This document shows, piece by piece, positions 6,649-12,684 of a stretch of 13,297 nt of DNA. Source of the stretch: Thermoleophilia bacterium (lineage in GTDB: Bacteria > Actinomycetota > Thermoleophilia > Gaiellales > Gaiellaceae); NCBI GenBank assembly GCA_016844515.1, contig JAERMP010000030.1:1-13297 (forward strand), read 5' to 3'. A model generated the notes under the pieces. The model had not been told where the DNA came from. It saw only the letters and a list, made by a program, of their open reading frames with translations, and made no database searches. A program made the position numbers and the translations under genes. The stretch's first letter is position 1. Each line of letters begins with the position of its first letter.

Positions 6649-7623
6649 ATGCGTAAGAAGGACGTGGACAGGCGCGAGTTTCTCGTGGTAGCGGCCGCCG
6701 CACCGGTTGCACTCGCGCTCGGCCCGCGAGCGAGCGCAGCGTCGCTCGGAGGCCTCCCGCTGGCGTTCGTCACCGCCGACCTCGACTCGCACGTGGCTGT
6801 CGTCGATCCGGAGACGGCCCGCGTCGTCGCCCGCATCCGGACACTCGCCGGGCCGCGCAGCATCGAAGCGGTCGGCTCGACGGCGCTCGTCGCCCACACT
6901 GCGCTCGGCAGCCTCTCGCTCGTCGACGCAGGCACGCTGCGCGTGCGGACGGTGGTAGACGGCTTCGGCGCGCCGCGCTATACCGCGGCCCGGGGATCGC
7001 TCGCGTACGTGACCGATTCCGCGCGCGGCGAAGTCGTCACCGTCGACGTCCGGCGAGGATCCGTGGTCGCGCGCGCACCCGTGCCCGGCCCCGCCCGCCA
7101 CGTCACGATCACGCCGGACGGCGAGGCGATCTGGGCAGCGCTCGGCTCCAAGGCCCGGGAGATCGCGGTGCTCGACGCGCGAAAGCCGCGGCGTCCACAT
7201 GTCGTGCGGATGCTGACGCCGCCCTTCCTGGCGCACGATGTGGTCGCCGCCCCGGACGGGCGGCACGTCTGGGTGACCTCGGGCGACTCGCGCCGGGTCG
7301 CGGTCTACGACCGTGCCGGCCGTCGCCCGCAAGAGGTGATCGCCGCGGGCGCGCCGCCGCAGCACATTGCCTTCGTCGGGAGTCTCGCCTTCGTGGCGAG
7401 CGGCGACGACGGAACGGTTCGTGTTCATCGCCTGGATGGGAGCCTCGTTCGGGAGGCAGAGGTCCCGATCGGCTCGTACAACGTGGCGTTCGGAGGCGGG
7501 CGTGCCGTCACTCCGTCGCTGTCGCGCGGCACGGTAGCGCTGCTCGACGAGCGCGGGCGCGTGCACGCGATACGGAAGATCGCTCGCGCCGCGCACGACG
7601 CATGTGTCGTCCCCGCCAATTGA
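6649..7623 (+). CDS. Tat-exported YVTN-type beta-propeller protein
   Basis: A 324-aa exported protein. The N terminus MRKKDVDRREFLVVAAAAPVA carries the twin-arginine motif DRREFLV followed by a hydrophobic, alanine-rich stretch and a likely cleavage near ASA (about residue 30), so it is probably folded before export. The body consists of repeated short blades with YVTN-like strands: FVTADLDSHVAVVDPETARVV, YVTDSARGEVVTVDVRRGSVV, VWVTSGDSRRVAVYDRAGRR and FVASGDDGTVRVHRLDGSLV. No catalytic motif is seen, so binding or scaffolding outside the cell is likely. The frame is open far upstream, but ATG 6649 is the start that places the Tat signal at the N terminus. It is followed by AGGAGG and a second exported protein gene 10 bp on, forming an operon. 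It is divergent from the ECF sigma gene and behind a predicted ECF promoter. Confidence 0.82.
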   Translation: MRKKDVDRREFLVVAAAAPVALALGPRASAASLGGLPLAFVTADLDSHVAVVDPETARVVARIRTLAGPRSIEAVGSTALVAHTALGSLSLVDAGTLRVRTVVDGFGAPRYTAARGSLAYVTDSARGEVVTVDVRRGSVVARAPVPGPARHVTITPDGEAIWAALGSKAREIAVLDARKPRRPHVVRMLTPPFLAHDVVAAPDGRHVWVTSGDSRRVAVYDRAGRRPQEVIAAGAPPQHIAFVGSLAFVASGDDGTVRVHRLDGSLVREAEVPIGSYNVAFGGGRAVTPSLSRGTVALLDERGRVHAIRKIARAAHDACVVPAN

Positions 7624-7633
7624 AGGAGGAACG

Positions 7634-8467
7634 ATGAGAAGGATGCTCGCACTCGTCATGACAGTCGCCGCAGTTACCGTGGCAGGCGCGCAGGCGAACG
7701 GATCTCCGTACTCGCCCGGGCTCGTGTACGGCTGGAACGGCGTCGGCGCCCAGAACGGTGGAGTCCGCTTCGTCGCCTTCGGGATGCCGAAGTCGTCGAT
7801 CGTCGCCGCCGTCCGCGCGCGCGACGGTCACGTCGTGCGGAGCACTGTTATCCGAGGGTTCTACGGCGTGCCGCTCGTGAGCTACGACGGGACGGCCGGC
7901 GGACTGTCGGGCGATGGAGAGTCGCTCGTGCTCGCCTCGTACGGTCCGCTGCCTGGTGAAGCCGGCAAGACCCGCCTCGTCGTCTTGAATACGAAGACGC
8001 TGGCGGTGGTTCGCTTCGTCGTGCTTCGCGGGTCGTGGTCGTACGACGCAGTTTCACCCGACGGCTCGATGCTCTATCTCGTGGAGCACATCTCGGCAGG
8101 CCAGAATCCGCTCTATCGCGTTCGCTCCTTCGATCTGAGAGCCAACCGGCTGATTCCCGGTGCAATCGTGGACCGAATCGAGCGTGAAGCCGTCATGGGA
8201 GGGCAGCCGGTGACGCGTGCCACGAGCTCCGACGGCCGGTGGGCGTACACGCTCTACGCGCGCGCCAAGAGCGAGCCGTTCGTCCACGCACTCGACACGG
8301 TGCGTCGAGAAGCGTTCTGTGTCGACCTGCCACTCCGTCTCGGGCAGGCACGGCAGATGGAGCTGCGCTTACGGCTCACGGCGGGAGGGCAGACGCTCTC
8401 GGTGGTCCGAAACCGCACGTCGCTGGCGGAGATCGACACCAGGTCGTTCGAGGTCGAGAGGAGCTAG
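7634..8467 (+). CDS. Secreted propeller-like protein of unknown function
   Basis: A 277-aa protein with a Sec-type signal peptide: MRRM, then a hydrophobic core LALVMTVAAVTVAG, with likely cleavage after AQA (residue 22). The mature part has propeller-like repeats such as LVVLNTKTLAVVRFVVLRGSW, YDAVSPDGSMLYLVEH, VRSFDLRANRLIPGAIVD and SSDGRWAYTLYA, in the style of its neighbour. A strong AGGAGG ribosome site (7624-7629) directly follows the stop of the Tat-exported gene, so the two are co-expressed. One Cys (in REAFCVDLP) is visible. No enzyme motif was recognised. The stop codon TAG lies in a CTAG that is also the stop of the convergent GCS2 gene. The name is descriptive only. Confidence 0.78.
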   Translation: MRRMLALVMTVAAVTVAGAQANGSPYSPGLVYGWNGVGAQNGGVRFVAFGMPKSSIVAAVRARDGHVVRSTVIRGFYGVPLVSYDGTAGGLSGDGESLVLASYGPLPGEAGKTRLVVLNTKTLAVVRFVVLRGSWSYDAVSPDGSMLYLVEHISAGQNPLYRVRSFDLRANRLIPGAIVDRIEREAVMGGQPVTRATSSDGRWAYTLYARAKSEPFVHALDTVRREAFCVDLPLRLGQARQMELRLRLTAGGQTLSVVRNRTSLAEIDTRSFEVERS

Positions 8468-9681
8468 GCCACCGGAGCGGGAAGCCGCTCGGTGGCGTCT
8501 GCGACCTCGCGGGCAACCTCGACGATGTCTCGGTTCGCCGTGTAGATACGGAGTTGGCGATCTGCGCTGTTCCCGCGGGCGAGGATCTCGAGCACCCCTT
8601 CGAGCTCACGCTCGGATCCGAGCTCGCGCGCATGTGGCCTGAGCTCGCCTACCGTGCGCCGAATGAGGCGCGAGACGGGGACGCGGTTTCGCTTCCCGCT
8701 CGCGAGGTCCATCAGGGGCGCTTCGAGGCCGTACCGGGCCGCCAACCATTTGTTCTCGCTCGTCAGGATCCGGTGGTACGAGGGAATCTCCTGGTCCGCC
8801 TCGTAGCGTTCGCAGAGCTGCTTGACGAGGGCCTGGCAGTAGGCGGCGATCGCAACCGCGTCCTCGACGCGCGTGACGGCGTCGCAGATACGAACCTCGA
8901 TCGTGCCGAGACGCGGGTGCAGGCGGATGTCCCACCAGATGTGCGTGTAGTCGGCGATGCAGCCGGCTCGCTCGAGCTGACCCACGACCTCGGCGTAGTC
9001 GGCGTAGTCGCGAAAACGCGGCGGCGGCCCCGAGCGCGGGAACGCCGAGAAGACCATCTGGCGGCTGGACGCCAGCCCTGTCGGCTCACCTCTCCAGAAC
9101 GGCGAGCTCGCGGACAGGGCGAGCAGCGGCGCCAGGTGGGGGAGAAGGCCGTTGACGACCTTGATCGCCTTCTCGGGATCGTCCACGGCGACGTGCACGT
9201 GCATCCCGAAGATGAGCTCGCGGCGTGCGACATACTGAAGTTGGTCGATGAGTGTCCGGTAGCGGTCCTTGGCCGTGATGCGCTGGGCCTCGAAGAGGCT
9301 GAACGGGTGCGTCCCGGACGACCCCACGCGCGTGCCTCGCTCGTTCGCGATCTCCGTGACGTAGCCGCGAAGCTTCGTGAGCCAGCGCATGACGTCTCCC
9401 GCATTACGGCAGACGGGAGTCGAGATCTCGAGCACCGACTGCATGAGCTCCGCGTTGATGCGTGCTTCGAGCTCGTGCCCCGTGACCGCCTCGAGCATCG
9501 TCTCGATGTGTTGCACGAGGTCGAACGTCCGTTCATCGAGAAGCTGGTACTCCTCCTCGACGCCGAGCGTGTACGGATCGCCGACTCCGAACTTGTGATC
9601 GAGGACGCTCGGGCGCGGCTCGTTGACGCCTCCGGTGATCGAGGCTGGAAATGCCTGCTTGCCGCCGTTGTCGGCGCTCAC
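8464..9681 (-). CDS. Carboxylate-amine ligase of the glutamate-cysteine ligase 2 (GCS2/YbdK) family
   Basis: A 405-aa ATP-grasp-like ligase related to glutamate-cysteine ligase, expected to join a carboxylate to an amine using ATP; some family members make gamma-glutamylcysteine weakly. The catalytic core begins at TLGVEEEYQLLD (38-49), the acidic metal-binding motif. NAELMQSVLEIST (76-88), GSSGTHPF (120-127), the HVHV metal/ATP motif (161-164) and the IWWDIRLHPRLGTIEVRICD segment follow, all typical. About 30 residues precede the core, more than in Escherichia coli YbdK. GTG 9681 is the only start codon in frame before the core, so that extension is real. The start codon sits in the stem of a hairpin ending the 130-nt leader repeat at 9676-9810. 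The stop shares a CTAG with the convergent gene. Substrate in this organism is unknown; the minor thiol of actinobacteria is usually not glutathione. Confidence 0.88.
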   Translation of the reverse strand: MSADNGGKQAFPASITGGVNEPRPSVLDHKFGVGDPYTLGVEEEYQLLDERTFDLVQHIETMLEAVTGHELEARINAELMQSVLEISTPVCRNAGDVMRWLTKLRGYVTEIANERGTRVGSSGTHPFSLFEAQRITAKDRYRTLIDQLQYVARRELIFGMHVHVAVDDPEKAIKVVNGLLPHLAPLLALSASSPFWRGEPTGLASSRQMVFSAFPRSGPPPRFRDYADYAEVVGQLERAGCIADYTHIWWDIRLHPRLGTIEVRICDAVTRVEDAVAIAAYCQALVKQLCERYEADQEIPSYHRILTSENKWLAARYGLEAPLMDLASGKRNRVPVSRLIRRTVGELRPHARELGSERELEGVLEILARGNSADRQLRIYTANRDIVEVAREVADATERLPAPVA

Positions 9682-9810
9682 GAGCCAGCCTCTGGCTCAT
9701 GAGCGTGGAGGGGCGTGGGGAACCGGGAGGTTCCCCACGATCTCAGGAAGAAGGGGGCACGCGGGGGAAACATGGTTTCTCCCGCGTGCGCGAGCCGAAG
9801 GCGAGCGTTG
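9676..9810 (-). repeat. Structured leader repeat, copy A, fused to the GCS2 start codon
   Basis: About 130 nt matching copy B (11479-11610) nearly base for base in its centre. In minus-strand order it contains: a small stem GCC-TTC-GGC; a long hairpin GCACGCGGG-A-GAAA with loop CCATG (9787-9755); a pyrimidine-rich spacer; the perfect stem GTGGGGAACC-TCCC-GGTTCCCCAC; and a terminal 29-nt hairpin (9704-9676) of 13-nt arms with one G/T-type mismatch. In the terminal hairpin the GTG start lies in the 3' arm, paired with GCTCAT, and AGG lies in the loop 7 nt before the start. Confidence 0.75.
9678..9773 (-). CDS. Possible leader peptide, copy A (31 aa)
   Basis: A short open frame inside leader copy A. 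It begins MFPPRAPFFLRSWGTSRFPT and ends in TGA overlapping the GTG of the GCS2 ligase (GTGA), an arrangement that would couple the two. Its ATG is in the loop of the long hairpin and has no Shine-Dalgarno. The first 21 residues match the copy B frame with only Arg/Lys and Ser/Thr changes plus one silent change; after a 1-nt indel the C termini differ. High GC leaves other frames open too, so translation is uncertain. Confidence 0.35.
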   Translation of the reverse strand: MFPPRAPFFLRSWGTSRFPTPLHAHEPEAGS

Positions 9811-9811
9811 C

Positions 9812-10192
9812 TCACGGGATCACCGCCTCGACCTCGATCTCGACTTTCCACCTCGGGTCGAAGAGACCGGCGAGCACGGTCGTGTTCGCAGGTCGCACCT
9901 CGCCGAAGACCTTCGTGTGGGCTCGCGCGAACCCGTCGAAGTCGGCGGGATTCGTGAGGTATACGCGCGTGCGCACCACGTGCTCGAGGCTCGTTCCCGC
10001 CTGCTCGAGCGCGGTGCCGATGAGCTCGAGGCAGAGGAGCGTCTGATCGTAGATGTCCTCTGGCGGCGGCGATCCGTCCGGCGGGTTCGCCGCTGTTCCC
10101 GAGACGTGCACTCTGTCGCCGGCGACGACCGCGCGCGAGTAGCCGACTATCGGTTCGTACGCTCCCGTCCCCGAGATCAGGCGCCGCTCCAT
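9812..10192 (-). CDS. Rid/YjgF/YER057c/UK114 family protein
   Basis: A 126-aa small trimer-forming protein of the Rid superfamily. Family features are the GYSRAVVAGDRVHVSGTAA strand pair (17-35), the LLCLELIGTALEQAGTSLEHVVRTRVYLT helix and strand (52-80), and the PANTTVLAGLFDPRWKVEIEVEAV C terminus. The archetype RidA, an enamine/imine deaminase that hydrolyses reactive 2-aminoacrylate, has Arg in the PAR(S/T) motif. Here that residue is Asn (N103, in PANTT), so deaminase activity is doubtful and a non-RidA subgroup is more likely. ATG 10192 is divergent from the serine hydrolase with 22 bp between starts. The stop is just upstream of leader repeat A and the GCS2 gene on the same strand, so read-through into GCS2 is plausible. 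Confidence 0.85.
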   Translation of the reverse strand: MERRLISGTGAYEPIVGYSRAVVAGDRVHVSGTAANPPDGSPPPEDIYDQTLLCLELIGTALEQAGTSLEHVVRTRVYLTNPADFDGFARAHTKVFGEVRPANTTVLAGLFDPRWKVEIEVEAVIP

Positions 10193-10198
10193 CGCCGC

Positions 10199-10207
10199 AC
10201 TAGTATC
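10199..10207. promoter_or_regulatory. Overlapping divergent -10 boxes around ACTAGT
   Basis: In the 22-bp gap between the Rid gene (-) and the serine hydrolase (+), TAGTAT (10201-10206, +) stands 14 bp before GTG 10215. GATACT (minus, 10207-10202) stands 15 bp before the Rid ATG. The two boxes overlap, so the two polymerases probably cannot bind at once. Both transcripts would begin within a few bases of the start codon. Confidence 0.45.
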
Positions 10208-10214
10208 GCGCGGC

Positions 10215-11027
10215 GTGCAGGCACTTCGCCAGATCGACGAGTGGCCCGTGGCGTTCGCTGCAGCCGGCGTCGTCGATCTTGGCGGGGCGGTCTCGACGCA
10301 CGGCGACAGCACTCGGACGGTCAGACTGGCATCGGTCTCCAAGCCCGTCGTCGCGCTCGCAGTGCTCGTGGCCGCCGAAGAGGGCGTCGTCGACCTCGAC
10401 GAGCCGGCTGGGCCCCCGGCCTCGACGGTTCGACATCTTCTCGCGCACACGTCGGGACTACCGTTCGAAGGGACGACGCCGATCGCGCAGCCGGGGCGGC
10501 GCCGGATCTACTCGAACGAGGCGTTCCGGGTCCTCGCCGACCATCTCGCCGCCCACGCTGAGATGCCGTTCGTGGACTACGTCACCGCCGCCGTTTCCGC
10601 TCCCCTCGGCGTCGATATCGACCCTCAAGGCGATCCCGGCTCGGGCATGCACGCATCTCTCGACGACGTGCTTGCGTTCGGTCGCGAGCTCCTGACACCC
10701 GCGCTCCTCGCTCCCGAGACGCTCGACGAGATGACGAGCGTTCAGTTCCCAGGGCTGACGGGCGTCCTCCCGGATCACGGCCGCTTCGATCCTCTGGACT
10801 GGGGCCTCGGCGTGCAGCTCAACACGGCGACGCCGACGTGGATGGGCGCGCGGGCGTCACATCGAGCTTTCGGTCACTTCGGGGGCTCGGGGACGTTCCT
10901 CTGGATCGATCCCGAGGTCGGCGTCGTCTGTGCCGCGTTGACGACGCGCGAGTTTGGCGCATGGGCGAAGGACGCCTGGCCTCGCTTCTCGGACGCCGTC
11001 CTAGACGAGCTCGAGTCCGCCAAGTAA
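10215..11027 (+). CDS. Serine hydrolase, beta-lactamase/DD-peptidase (class C) family
   Basis: A 270-aa protein with the penicillin-binding fold. The S-x-x-K nucleophile motif is SVSK (S40-K43), the second motif is YSN (Y99-N101), and HFG (H221-G223, in GHFGGSGT) replaces the KTG triad, as in class C-like esterases and D-aminopeptidases. HLLAHTSGLPFEG follows the fold's usual order. It is short for the family (typically 350-450 aa) and lacks a signal peptide, so it is probably a cytosolic esterase or peptidase rather than a resistance enzyme. GTG 10215 is the start closest to the TAGTAT box; it places SxxK at residue 40, which fits a minimal domain. The stop lies within a perfect palindrome at 11024-11038. 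Substrate unknown. Confidence 0.85.
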   Translation: MQALRQIDEWPVAFAAAGVVDLGGAVSTHGDSTRTVRLASVSKPVVALAVLVAAEEGVVDLDEPAGPPASTVRHLLAHTSGLPFEGTTPIAQPGRRRIYSNEAFRVLADHLAAHAEMPFVDYVTAAVSAPLGVDIDPQGDPGSGMHASLDDVLAFGRELLTPALLAPETLDEMTSVQFPGLTGVLPDHGRFDPLDWGLGVQLNTATPTWMGARASHRAFGHFGGSGTFLWIDPEVGVVCAALTTREFGAWAKDAWPRFSDAVLDELESAK

Positions 11028-11038
11028 CAGTCTGTTAC
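11024..11038. repeat. 15-nt palindrome spanning the serine hydrolase stop
   Basis: GTAACAG-T-CTGTTAC is a perfect 7-bp inverted repeat that includes the TAA stop. It lies between two convergent genes (stops at 11027 and 11065). It is AT-richer than its surroundings and resembles a dimeric regulator site, though it sits at gene ends; it could also be a weak bidirectional terminator. Confidence 0.4.
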
Positions 11039-11064
11039 AAGGGCAGTACTCGGAGCGGATGAGA

Positions 11065-11478
<414 letters not shown>

Positions 11479-11484
<6 letters not shown>

Positions 11485-11610
11485 CGGCCTACTCCAGGCC
11501 GATGAGCGTGGAGGGTGTGGGGAACCGGGAGGTTCCCCACGTCTTCAAGAAGAAGGGGGCACGCGGGGGAAACATGGTTGCCCCCGCGGGAGTGAACCGT
11601 AGGTGAGCGA
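11479..11610 (-). repeat. Structured leader repeat, copy B, fused to the cNMP-binding protein start codon
   Basis: Second copy of the element at 9676-9810. Shared blocks are the GTGGGGAACC-TCCC-GGTTCCCCAC hairpin (identical) and the block around GGGGGCACGCGGGGGAAACA (identical, + strand). The small stem is ACC-TAC-GGT where copy A has GCC-TTC-GGC, a compensating change. The terminal hairpin (11507-11479) is again 29 nt long but with a different stem: GCTCATCGGCCT-GGAGT-AGGCCGATGAGC, 12 bp and perfect. The ATG occupies positions 4-6 from the same end as GTG in copy A. Confidence 0.75.
11489..11575 (-). CDS. Possible leader peptide, copy B (28 aa)
   Basis: A short frame in leader copy B starting MFPPRAPFFLKTWGTSRFPT and ending in TAG, 4 nt before the ATG of the cNMP-binding protein. 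It has the same N-terminal 21-residue pattern as the copy A frame and a different C terminus because of a 1-nt indel. The termination codon directly follows the GGAG in the start hairpin's loop, so a terminating ribosome would open that hairpin. No Shine-Dalgarno precedes the ATG; translation is not proven. Confidence 0.35.
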   Translation of the reverse strand: MFPPRAPFFLKTWGTSRFPTPSTLIGLE

Positions 11611-11618
11611 CGGACACG

Positions 11619-11629
11619 AGCGTACGCTA
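11619..11629. promoter_or_regulatory. Palindromic divergent -10 region for NUDIX gene and leader B
   Basis: AGCGTACGCT (11619-11628) is a perfect 10-bp palindrome. On the + strand TACGCT (11623-11628) stands 12 bp before the NUDIX GTG, the same spacing as TAGGAT before fabI. On the minus strand TAGCGT (11629-11624) would start a transcript at about 11617 covering leader repeat B and the cNMP gene, giving a leader of about 130 nt. Confidence 0.4.
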
Positions 11630-11634
11630 CCCGC

Positions 11635-12147
11635 GTGGGCGTTCTGGGCGAATGGCGCTTCTGCCCCCGTTGCGCGTCGACCATCACCCACGAGGAGGGC
11701 CGTATCGAATGCGAGTCGTGCGGCTTCGTCCACTACGCCAACGCGGTTCCGGCCGTCTCCGCGCTCGTGGTCGACGATGAGCGGCGCGTTCTCCTGGCGC
11801 GCCGCGCCTACGAGCCCGACGCGGGCTTGTGGGACACGCCGGGCGGATTTCTCGAGGCGGGCGAGGAACCGGTCGCCGCTCTCCGGCGCGAACTGCTCGA
11901 GGAGACGGGCCTCACGATCGAGATCGGCGACTTCGTGGGGATGTTCACCGATCGCTACGGTGACGGGCCGACTGCGGCCGAAGTTCTCAACCTCGTGTGG
12001 GAAGCCAGGATCGCGGGTGGGGAACCCTGCGCCGCCGACGACGTGTCCGAGCTGCGCTGGTTCGCGCGCGATGCGCTTCCGACCGAGAGCGAGCTCGCGT
12101 TCCGCTGGCTCGGCCCCGCTCTGCGGTCCTGGTCAGCGTCCGATTGA
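11635..12147 (+). CDS. NUDIX hydrolase with N-terminal zinc ribbon
   Basis: A 170-aa pyrophosphohydrolase acting on a nucleoside diphosphate linked to another group. An N-terminal zinc ribbon has C10-x2-C13 and C26-x2-C29 (FCPRC and CESCG), followed by FVHYANAVPAVSALVV. This is the arrangement of NudC-like and ADP-ribose-type NUDIX proteins. The NUDIX box is complete: G71-x5-E77-x7-R85-E-L-L-E-E-T-G-L93. It lacks the SQPWPFPxS motif that marks true NudC NADH pyrophosphatases, so ADP-ribose, sugar nucleotide or oxidised nucleotide substrates are equally possible. GTG 11635 lies at leaderless distance from TACGCT; no Shine-Dalgarno is visible. A strong hairpin terminator follows 11 bp after the stop. 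Confidence 0.92.
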   Translation: MGVLGEWRFCPRCASTITHEEGRIECESCGFVHYANAVPAVSALVVDDERRVLLARRAYEPDAGLWDTPGGFLEAGEEPVAALRRELLEETGLTIEIGDFVGMFTDRYGDGPTAAEVLNLVWEARIAGGEPCAADDVSELRWFARDALPTESELAFRWLGPALRSWSASD

Positions 12148-12158
12148 CCCCGGACGCA

Positions 12159-12186
12159 CCGAAGGGCCAGCAAGCTGGCCCTTCGG
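12159..12186. terminator. Bidirectional hairpin terminator between NUDIX and thioredoxin genes
   Basis: CCGAAGGGCCAG-CAAG-CTGGCCCTTCGG is a perfect 12-bp stem with a 4-nt loop, 11 bp after the NUDIX stop and about 90 bp after the end of the convergent thioredoxin gene, so it can serve both. It shares the GGGCCA arm and CAAG loop with 1021-1046. It is followed on the + strand by a G-rich run (12189-12204). Confidence 0.75.
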
Positions 12187-12277
12187 CAGGGGAGGGGGAG
12201 GGGGAAGCCTCGAACAAAACTTCCTGGAGGGAGCTTCCTATCAGGTTACGCCTTTCGACGGAAGGGCTTCGGCGCTT

Positions 12278-12595
12278 TTAGGCTGCGAGACCCAGCGAGC
12301 GCTCGAGAGCGGACTTCGGCTGTGCACCCACTGCTGCGGCGGCCGGCTCGCCTTCCTTGAAGAGGATCATCGTCGGAATCGACATGACCCCGTACTTGAT
12401 CGAAAGGCCTTGCTCTTCGTCGATGTTGACCTTGACGAGCTTGATCTCGTCCTTGCGCTCCTCGGCGATCTTCTCGAGCACGGGCGATACGGCATGGCAC
12501 GGGCCGCACCACTCGGCCCAGAAGTCCACGATCACCGGGGTCTCGCTCTTCAGCACTTCCTGCTCGAAGGTCGCTTCTGTCACGTTGATTGCCAT
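12278..12595 (-). CDS. trxA: Thioredoxin
   Basis: A 105-aa cytosolic disulfide reductant of normal length. The active site is WAEWCGPCH with C30 and C33, and VIVDFWA precedes it. KLVKVNIDEE, the YGVMSIPTMILFKEGE segment with the conserved cis-Pro after Ile, and the AAAVGAQPKSALERSLG end complete the fold. The ATG at 12595 has AAAGGA 13 nt upstream, and the gene is divergent from the IleRS gene across 89 bp. It could be the electron donor for the 1-Sec peroxiredoxin in this window, but there is no operon link. I use the symbol by family; the genome may have several thioredoxins. Confidence 0.95.
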   Translation of the reverse strand: MAINVTEATFEQEVLKSETPVIVDFWAEWCGPCHAVSPVLEKIAEERKDEIKLVKVNIDEEQGLSIKYGVMSIPTMILFKEGEPAAAAVGAQPKSALERSLGLAA

Positions 12596-12670
12596 CTGAT
12601 GGTTTCGATCCTTTCTGCCTGGTATTAGGAATGCTTAGAGGTGAACGCCGGGAGCACCGAAACCCTTCCC

Positions 12671-12676
12671 TAGACT
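12671..12676 (+). promoter_or_regulatory. -10 box of the IleRS gene
   Basis: TAGACT (TAnnnT) stands 14 bp before GTG 12685, with the 8-bp palindrome GACCGGTC (12677-12684) filling the gap. The predicted transcript starts within 1-3 nt of the start codon. There is no room for a T-box leader. Confidence 0.45.
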
Positions 12677-12684
12677 GACCGGTC

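Noticed and set aside
6047..6712. Upstream extension of the propeller anti-sigma frame to about 597 aa
   Set aside because: The extra 220 residues are arginine/proline-rich, without family character, and run over the ECF sigma gene in another frame. GTG 6046 in a GTGA overlap is the natural start.
8239..9702. 487-aa + strand open frame opposite the GCS2 gene
   Set aside because: It mirrors the GCS2 coding strand with no recognisable domain; long antisense frames are expected at this GC content.
10215..11027. Antibiotic-resistance beta-lactamase
   Set aside because: It has SxxK, YSN and HFG motifs but no signal peptide, is short, and sits among housekeeping genes; an intracellular esterase/peptidase is more likely.
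12189..12204. G-quadruplex in the G-rich run after the NUDIX terminator
   Set aside because: Only three long G-tracts are present (4, 5 and 5 G), so a four-tract quadruplex needs a split tract; the evidence is too weak.
12596..12684. T-box leader for the IleRS gene
   Set aside because: Only 89 bp separate it from the divergent thioredoxin start, and a -10 box lies almost on the start codon; no T-box sequence or antiterminator is visible.
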